Assembly (NCBI RefSeq): GCF_963662255.1
Contig: NC_085049.1
Coordinates: forward strand, 20,492,142-20,556,141
Direction of reading: 5' to 3'
Source of the DNA: Cinclus cinclus
Lineage: Eukaryota; Chordata; Aves; Passeriformes; Cinclidae
DNA: 64,000 bases
Of the stretch, positions 58,501-64,000 are shown piece by piece (position 1 is the stretch's first letter; each line of letters starts with the position of its first letter). Made by a program: the position numbers and the translations under genes. Under the pieces are notes generated by a model that saw nothing but the letters and a program-made list of their open reading frames with translations, was not told the DNA's origin and searched no databases.

Positions 58501-61500
58501 CAGAGGGACCTCAGCTGGCTGGCAAAGGGGGCCAACAGGAACCTCACAAAATTCACTTGCCAAGTCCCATGCTTTAACACTTAAGTTAATTTTAGTTAAA
58601 CTTAAATGACTAAGTATCAAGAATTAAAAGTGCATTAGCTTCCTGATGACATGAGAAAGAAAATCATACTTACATCAAGGTAATCCAAAGCAAGGAAAGT
58701 TTCAGGTTCGGCTCGTTCTTGTTTTAGAAACCGAATGCAATCTCTTGCTATTTTCTCAGTGGCAACAACAATAGCAGTCATGTATTTGCTGAATACCTTG
58801 GTAACAGCAAGCTGGTATTTTTTATGAATAGGATGACACAAGTCAAGCAATCTTCCAAACTGAAGATTAAAATACACAGAGATATCAGTATTTTAGATAC
58901 CAAAAATGTTTTTGCATACAAGAGATATATTTCCTCTTACTGCTTCACTATTACATACCACCAGCTGAACTCTCTCACAACAGCTGCATATCAGAAAAAA
59001 CAGAAATAGCAGTCATCAACCCAACTTACTTAAAAGTATACCTTCATCAACCCAACTTATAAAGTATACCTTCAGAATCTGAAAGGATCTCATTTTTTTC
59101 TGTAAGGTTACCAATGTTTTACTGAGAATCTCTCATACACTTCTAGATGCATGACAGTGACAAAGTGAGCTAAGCAGGCTTTCTGGAGAGTGAGAAAGTA
59201 ACACTAAGCAAGATCTTAAAATGACAGTAACATCTTAGATAACAGACCTGTTACCTGCAAAATGGCAGCAAGAGGTACCATTCCTGTTCCAACCCAAAAT
59301 AGAATAAGCATGAAATGAGTAAAAACTACTTTTCTTGTACTGTAAAATTCAAATAATCAAGCCTCTTTTGCCACGTGTTGAAATAACACCTCTGGAGAGA
59401 AAATTATAGTTCATTGTTGTACATGCTCCCTAAAGATTTTTATTTCTTTTCTGTAATTATAGGCAGAGTTGAACTTTTTCTAAATGATCAAACCTACTGA
59501 TTCACATTCTGAACATTATTACCCGTGAATTCACGCAACAACAATTTTCCTGCTTTTTGACATGTAGCTACTCATATCTTCCTGCACAACTACAGTTTTA
59601 TTCTTATCAAGTTTACTACTTACAGTGTTCACCCACCATTATAGGCATGTTTTAACAGAACAGAAGCTGTAAGACACATGTAGGAGCCAAACATTTAGAA
59701 GCTGTCTGCCATTTTTGCCCATGAAATTCAGAAGACTGACACAAAGATTTCCTTCAGTTCTGCCAGAAGACAATATATGCCTTAACCCTTCTATCCTGAA
59801 AATGTGATTAAGGTTGTGTTCACTCATCTGGAAGTAGTACACTCCTGCATTAAGAAGCAGTTCAGAAATAACTATGTTGCCTTAGTATGCAGGTGTTGGG
59901 AAAACTACTGGAGGAACAAGGGTAACTGAAGCAGGCAGCACTAAGCCTTCCTGTAACAGGATAGTTTATGTAATGGATTGGACTTCTCATTTTTGTTAGA
60001 AGCCACCCCATCTCCAACTACTCTCAAACTTGCAGTTCCTACAGGAAAATCACAGAACATTTCTCAACACCAACCTTCCCTAAGCCAATAAGGCATCACC
60101 ATCTGATACAGTTCTTTTCAAACAGGGATATAAAACAAGAAGTGAGCAAAAGAGGTTAAGTCCTTGATTTTTTTGTGCCATCTTGCTAACCTGGAGAAAA
60201 AAAATTCTGAAAAGCAGCTGAAAAGCCAATTATTCTCTCTGGAGAAAACAACAGGATTAGATCCTTGCCATATTCTGAGGAGGTTTTTTGCAAAAGACCA
60301 AGAAGAAAAAAAGCTGAAAAGAGTTTACTTTAAATGTTCTAAAGGCAACACTTGGAAGTTGAGTAAGCATCAAAAAACATTAAAAAAAACTTCAAGCTTG
60401 TACGCCTCAGAAGACTATGTATATCAAAAGAGAATGATTACCAATTATTAATTTATTTTATTTGTTAAAAATTTCTTATCTGAAATGGCTTCCAGTGATG
60501 GAGTCTTATCTTTTTGATACCACTAAAAAAAGATGTAAAGATGCTTTGTAAACCAGTTAATGTCTGCTGACAATTCACAATCATCAGACAAAACCCTTAA
60601 TGGCATTACTGAAGTGTAATTTAAGGAAAAATATGTAAAATACCCCAACTTATAATCAAAGACAGACCATTTGATAATATAAAAGCTGTCTTTCAGAAGC
60701 AGTATTTGTTCCAGAATAAATGGTCTCATGGCTAACCTGCCCATTAATTTGTTCAAAATAACAAAGTCAAAAAGGAGGACAGAAGAAAACAAAACCAAAT
60801 AAGGAAAAAATTAATTAAACAGCACTAAATCACACAAGCGATCAAAATTACTATTTTATGTGAGCAGTAATCCCTTCATTTTCGGAACCTGTGAAAAAAT
60901 AATGACAATATATGCTACAATTCTTCCAGAAACCCTATTTCATCAAGTACAATCAAGAACAAAATTTAAAAGGATATTCCAGATCATCCAATTTACTCCA
61001 TTTGCTCACTTAGTCTAATGCAGAACTTTTAAGTCTTAACTTTAAAATAAACCATGTGAGTGACACCATTCCATTACCACAGAATCTGGATACAGCCTTT
61101 TTAGACTTTCCAGGATCTCTGCTCTCATCTGCTCACGCCTTCCTTCATGGTAATCGATTTTGGCATTCTGCAGTTCATCAACTATTTTGTTCAAGTCTTC
61201 ATTCACTTCAGCCATTTTTATTGTTGCATTCTCAATTTCCTTAGCCAGCACTTCCTCCTGCTGTTTTTTTTCTGCTAATGATCCCCTTTGAACAAGGGCA
61301 AAAATAAAAAGCAACTCACAATTTATTTGCACACACTTTCAGAATAAATTAAGGTCATTCTGCATTCACCTAACTTCACAAGGAGTAAGTATTAGGCAGA
61401 AGACAAGATCCAGGAGGAAAGAACTGAGCTGTGCTAATACACAATGTAAATATTGATGTTTTCTAGAGCAGCACAACTACAAAACTGTCCTGTTTTCTTG

Positions 61501-63839
61501 CTGGGAATTTCCCCAATAATAGCCCCACATCCACAGTAACATGTGAGAAATTATAGATTCAAAATAGATCTATAAAAATCTATAGATGAGAATTATAGAT
61601 TCAAAATAGATTATTGATTCAAACAACATATGGATTGGTCATCATACTTGTTATTTTATTTTGACAGCTAAAATGATTGAAATATTAAGTAAAATCAGTA
61701 AGAATTCTAGTTCTTATTAAAATTTAAAATTATTAGAAGGAAACAGAAACCTCCTATGCTTTGAAAATCATTAATACCCAAGAAATCCAGTTAGCTTTTA
61801 ATTTTTACACATACATGCATATTTTAGTGTATTCTTCCAACTTCTCTATGCGTTTTTCAAGCTCTTCTACCTGTACCACAGTCTGTTTTATGGTTTCCTA
61901 TGCAGACACAAACAGAATATGTTAAAAATAAACCAGACTGAAGTGACAGTTTAAGATATGCAGCTCTACATTCAGAACAAGTACTGAGATAGATTTTTTT
62001 TTTTTTTTTTAAATTGCTACTTTATGGTGAAGTAACAGAATCTCTTTTGCAACAGTAGGTGCCAAGCTGCACCTGGAACAAGTAATACAGGGAAATTATC
62101 TTACTAAGGACATTATTGGATTTTCCATGTTCAGCTACAGTTTAGGGAAAGCCTCTTCAGCACAGAGAATCATGACACCAACAAATAAAAAAATGTTAAA
62201 GAGCCAGGAAATTATAGGTCTTGAAACAGAAGAGATGCTCTTGATGTAGGGGCAGGAATAGCTTTCTCCAAAATTGACACAGTTTCCAAAAATACACAAA
62301 AAATTGTAGTAAAATCCCCCACTAACGGTAAAACAAGAATTTTCAAATGCTCAAACTTATTAAAAACACATTAACTGAGACAAATGGAGAAAATAAAATA
62401 ATACTGCTACTTACACAGTTTATTAAGCCTTAATTTAACTCCTGAACTCCTTGTGACCTTTTAAATAGTTCTAGGGATGGAGAGTTAACCTCTTCTTGCA
62501 CCCACTACAACGCTTGCATATTCATATTTCACACACTCTTAAGAATTGCTTATTCCTTTCTCAATAACAAAATGGGACTTGCTCAGTTTAAGAAGCACAG
62601 GCAACAGAATTTATTTCACTTCTACATACTAACTACATTTTCCTGTTAACTAGTAATTAATAAAGAAATAGTATTTAAAGAAGAAAATGAAGAAAAAATT
62701 GATCTAGGAATACTAGCTTATAAGGGTAACTTCATATCCTCAGAAATATGGAGTAAAATATAGACTTTTCCATAGAAGCAAGTTTACATGTTCAACAATG
62801 ATGTGTTTGGAACTCTATCGCTCATAAGATCTCAGATGATGCATTTTTAAGCTTTCTGAACAGCAGCCTCCCTCAACCTTGACTCTGTAACTAAATGCTG
62901 AAGAAATGCATGCTGCCTCTCTAACTTCTTAGTAGGCAACAAAAACACAACTTAGCAGAGTCTGGGGAAAAAAAAAAAACAACAAACAAAAAAACAAAAA
63001 ACAATCAGGAAACCCAACACCTAACAGGACAAGGTTTCCAGCAAAAGCAGAAATCATCAGCTGACCTTCTGCCCTTTTTACTTCTATCAGAAGCAGACAT
63101 CAGGCATGATAACCAAGCCAGTGTGTGAAAAATGTATGCATTTTACTGTTACATGTTTGAATCTGCAATGATAAAAGGTGCCTGAATCAAAATTACTGCA
63201 ACTGTTTTCACACAAAAAAAGCTGCCTGTGAAGTGCAAGAGAAAAGTGGACACTGAGATTTTTCCAACTACAACACATTCTTACACACAGCAGACCTTAA
63301 AACCATCTCAGCAAAAAGGTAGCTGCAATAAAAACAGACCTCTGCACGGTGTGTCATACACATATACAAAGGCAGTGGAACACCTCAGAAACACTACACT
63401 TACAAAACCAGAAACTGGTGACGGTTAAGCAAAGGCTCTGAGTAACTAAAATACCAGAGCCAGAGCTTTCAAAGCCAAATCCTCAGTGTGGGCCCAAGCA
63501 AATAATTTCTGAACGAATTTAGAAGCCATTTTGCTAAACCTGCTGCAACATGGAAACTGAGTTAACACATGCAAAGTACCTCTTTTACTGAGGACTTGAT
63601 AACATCAAAGCACTGAACACATTTATAGACAGTTATACCAGAGAGAACGGCAGAGATGTTTTTCTCCTAAAAACATGATTTTAGTTTGATACAGATACCT
63701 CAATTTCATTTTTCTTCCTGCGATTAAGTTTCAGCCTTTCTTGATCTCCTTTATCCTCCCAACGAAGTTTTTCCAGCTGCTGGGCTAGCGTAGCTACTTT
63801 CTTTCTCGCCATCTCCTTTAGCTCTTTGTACCGCTCTAA
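40440..63839 (-). CDS. SMC1B: SMC1B, meiotic cohesin SMC1 subunit (C-terminal 19 exons)
   Basis: Nineteen minus-strand exons join in frame to encode 867 residues up to a TAG at 40442-40440. Human SMC1B is about 1235 residues, so roughly the first 370 (Walker A head half and the start of the first coiled coil) lie beyond the right edge. In order the window encodes the end of the N-terminal coiled coil, the hinge (about residues 140-300 of this part, from [15 protein letters not shown] to [11 protein letters not shown]), the returning coiled coil, then the C-terminal ATPase half with the ABC signature LSGGEKT (753-759) and Walker B LILDE (778-782) with its D-loop. SMC1 dimerises with SMC3 in cohesin rings; SMC1B is the germline form acting in meiotic chromosome cohesion and axis structure. 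SMC1A is the main alternative. The neighbour FAM118A and SMC1B-like stretches such as [10 protein letters not shown] argue against it. No breaks or premature stops were seen. Confidence 0.96.
40793..40903 (-). CDS. SMC1B: SMC1B exon (H-loop region)
   Basis: Encodes 37 residues from VSSFIREQ through [11 protein letters not shown] to LMGVCPE, the last strand and helix of the ATPase head. Phase 0 at both ends. Confidence 0.95.
43066..43135 (-). CDS. SMC1B: SMC1B exon (Walker B, D-loop)
   Basis: Encodes [20 protein letters not shown] then IDK; the first base completes a serine codon. It carries the catalytic Walker B Asp-Glu. The final IDK has Asp where I recall Gly in other SMC1 proteins. The donor is 'AAA|gtaagt'. 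Confidence 0.96.
43538..43689 (-). CDS. SMC1B: SMC1B exon (ABC signature)
   Basis: Encodes [18 protein letters not shown], then [20 protein letters not shown] and [10 protein letters not shown]. It contains the ABC signature motif LSGGEKT that completes the ATP site of the partner head. Confidence 0.97.
44996..45150 (-). CDS. SMC1B: SMC1B exon (head-proximal coiled coil)
   Basis: Encodes [20 protein letters not shown] to [13 protein letters not shown], a charged helix entering the C-terminal head. It starts with two bases completing an alanine codon after 'ttcgctatag'. Confidence 0.95.
45862..46018 (-). CDS. SMC1B: SMC1B exon (C-terminal coiled coil)
   Basis: Encodes [20 protein letters not shown] through [17 protein letters not shown] to KFQESVD plus one base. 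The AAPNLRA stretch is typical of SMC1 proteins. Confidence 0.94.
46862..46960 (-). CDS. SMC1B: SMC1B exon
   Basis: Encodes 33 residues, [20 protein letters not shown] to YSTLEVNLK, a less conserved acidic segment of the coiled coil. Phase 0 at both ends; acceptor 'catcttatag', donor 'AAAG|gtaatg'. Confidence 0.92.
48347..48500 (-). CDS. SMC1B: SMC1B exon
   Basis: Encodes [20 protein letters not shown], then [19 protein letters not shown] and [10 protein letters not shown]. The EEKR..RHNLL stretch is shared by SMC1 paralogues, while SLDDI.EVE favours the B form. Confidence 0.95.
49424..49569 (-). CDS. SMC1B: SMC1B exon (coiled coil)
   Basis: Encodes [20 protein letters not shown] to [11 protein letters not shown] plus two bases. 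Heptad-like leucines and charged residues; low sequence conservation but continuous frame with both neighbours. Confidence 0.92.
50338..50479 (-). CDS. SMC1B: SMC1B exon (coiled coil)
   Basis: Encodes [20 protein letters not shown] to EGEIIKLQR. The (R)LEFENQ.TRL.IQL run is a clear SMC1 marker. Confidence 0.96.
51243..51349 (-). CDS. SMC1B: SMC1B exon
   Basis: Encodes [20 protein letters not shown] then [15 protein letters not shown] plus two bases. The FCEEIG..NIR motif is conserved in SMC1. The donor follows AAGAGAAG. Confidence 0.95.
53109..53283 (+). repeat. A/C-only tract in SMC1B intron
   Basis: After a run of A with scattered C, some 170 bases are almost all A and C on the plus strand, hence G/T-rich in the SMC1B sense direction. 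Frames through it are low-complexity artefacts. Confidence 0.8.
53855..53971 (-). CDS. SMC1B: SMC1B exon (coiled coil)
   Basis: Encodes 39 residues, [20 protein letters not shown] to EAFQKKINE, phase 0 at both ends. Confidence 0.94.
54455..54592 (-). CDS. SMC1B: SMC1B exon (coiled coil)
   Basis: Encodes 46 residues, [20 protein letters not shown] then [20 protein letters not shown] and LANLFM. The [10 protein letters not shown] run is an SMC1 marker. The donor 'ATG|gtatag' is weak. Confidence 0.95.
55158..55304 (-). CDS. SMC1B: SMC1B exon (hinge end)
   Basis: Encodes [20 protein letters not shown] then [17 protein letters not shown] to INELK. The [12 protein letters not shown] stretch is the conserved glycine-rich end of the SMC hinge, followed by the returning coiled coil. 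Confidence 0.97.
56056..56235 (-). CDS. SMC1B: SMC1B exon (hinge)
   Basis: Encodes 60 residues, [20 protein letters not shown] through [20 protein letters not shown] to PVRLK, in the second hinge subdomain. Phase 0 at both ends. Confidence 0.97.
56430..56702 (+). mobile_element. CR1 LINE 3' end in SMC1B intron
   Basis: A CR1 tail ('gaagctgtggcttccccatc', 'gtatccctgcccatggcagg', 'tggatgagctttaagatcca') ends in 'gtgattctatga', the terminal CR1 repeat. Plus orientation, antisense to SMC1B. Confidence 0.9.
56703..58575 (+). mobile_element. CR1 LINE ORF2 remnant (endonuclease to RT)
   Basis: Translating with frame changes gives CR1 ORF2 landmarks in order: [17 protein letters not shown] and [16 protein letters not shown] (endonuclease, about 56800-56980), then [15 protein letters not shown] segments (about 57100-57330). 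Near 58380-58560 come [14 protein letters not shown] and [13 protein letters not shown] reverse-transcriptase sequence. Numerous stops and frameshifts make it dead. It is cut off before its own 3' tail and lies antisense to SMC1B in the intron between the two hinge exons. Confidence 0.85.
58674..58859 (-). CDS. SMC1B: SMC1B exon (hinge)
   Basis: Encodes 62 residues, [20 protein letters not shown] through [20 protein letters not shown] to FLALDYLD. This is the first hinge subdomain, strongly conserved among SMC1 proteins. Confidence 0.97.
61078..61285 (-). CDS. SMC1B: SMC1B exon (coiled coil into hinge)
   Basis: Encodes [20 protein letters not shown] to [11 protein letters not shown]. The start of the hinge is marked by LYPDSV. 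It begins with one base completing the ATG methionine codon split across the intron. Confidence 0.95.
61815..61897 (-). CDS. SMC1B: SMC1B exon (coiled coil)
   Basis: Encodes [20 protein letters not shown] then EEYTKIC plus two bases. The donor must be GCAT|gtatgt for the frame to continue into 61285. Confidence 0.93.
62966..63003 (+). repeat. A-rich AAC tract in SMC1B intron
   Basis: A run of A interrupted by C ('caacaaacaaaaaaac'), G/T-rich in the SMC1B sense direction. It resembles the tract at 53109. Confidence 0.8.
63699..63839 (-). CDS. SMC1B: SMC1B most upstream exon in window
   Basis: Encodes 47 residues, [20 protein letters not shown] through [10 protein letters not shown] to KKNEIE, N-terminal coiled coil. 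By exon counting against the 25-exon human gene this would be exon 7. Exons 1-6 lie outside the window to the right. Confidence 0.95.
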
Positions 63840-64000
63840 CTGGACAAAAAAGAAATTTTAAAAAATTCACTCTCTCCTTGTAAAGTGAGAAGACTCATGT
63901 TGTTATAGCCTTAAGTAACATTACATACCTAAGTTTTATGAAAACTACCCAATTTTCCAGAAGACTCTTCTAGCTACTGAACGCATTTTAACAAGCTATA

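Overview
The window looks like bird nuclear DNA, probably a songbird. It is AT-rich with CpG-poor flanks and one sharp CpG island. Its interspersed repeats are CR1 LINE fragments and avian-type LTRs, with no mammalian-type Alu or L1 visible. Two vertebrate genes can be read exon by exon and together carry most of the coding content. No bacterial genes, CRISPR arrays, tRNA or rRNA genes were seen.

Layout. Positions 1-25.6 kb are mostly gene-poor and hold an ERVL-type solo LTR at about 2.8-3.4 kb, ERV/LTR-like sequence at about 7.9-9.6 and 10.1-10.7 kb, CR1 tails and several microsatellites. At 20.5-22.3 kb on the minus strand there are three unexplained coding-like blocks. Each has a splice-acceptor-like start, a stop codon and an AATAAA 40-75 bases past the stop. 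A CpG island at about 26.05-26.9 kb, just after an A-tract/GA repeat, is the likely promoter and non-coding first exon of FAM118A. The FAM118A coding exons follow at 29,169-37,507 on the plus strand: seven exons, 355 residues, complete. SMC1B lies tail to tail with it on the minus strand. Its 19 C-terminal coding exons run from 63,839 down to the stop at 40,440 (867 residues). By length comparison, roughly the first 370 residues, including the Walker A half of the ATPase head, lie beyond the right edge.

The FAM118A (+) / SMC1B (-) convergent order matches what I recall of the mammalian locus (human 22q13), which supports both identifications. SMC1B is the meiotic SMC1 subunit of cohesin. FAM118A is a non-canonical SIR2-fold protein. 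They are neighbours, and nothing here suggests a shared pathway.

The unexplained material most worth checking is the minus-strand coding-like sequence in the 2.9 kb between the two genes (37.6-39.0 kb), the terminal-exon-like triplet at 20.5-22.3 kb, and a G-quadruplex-prone G/T tract in FAM118A intron 1.
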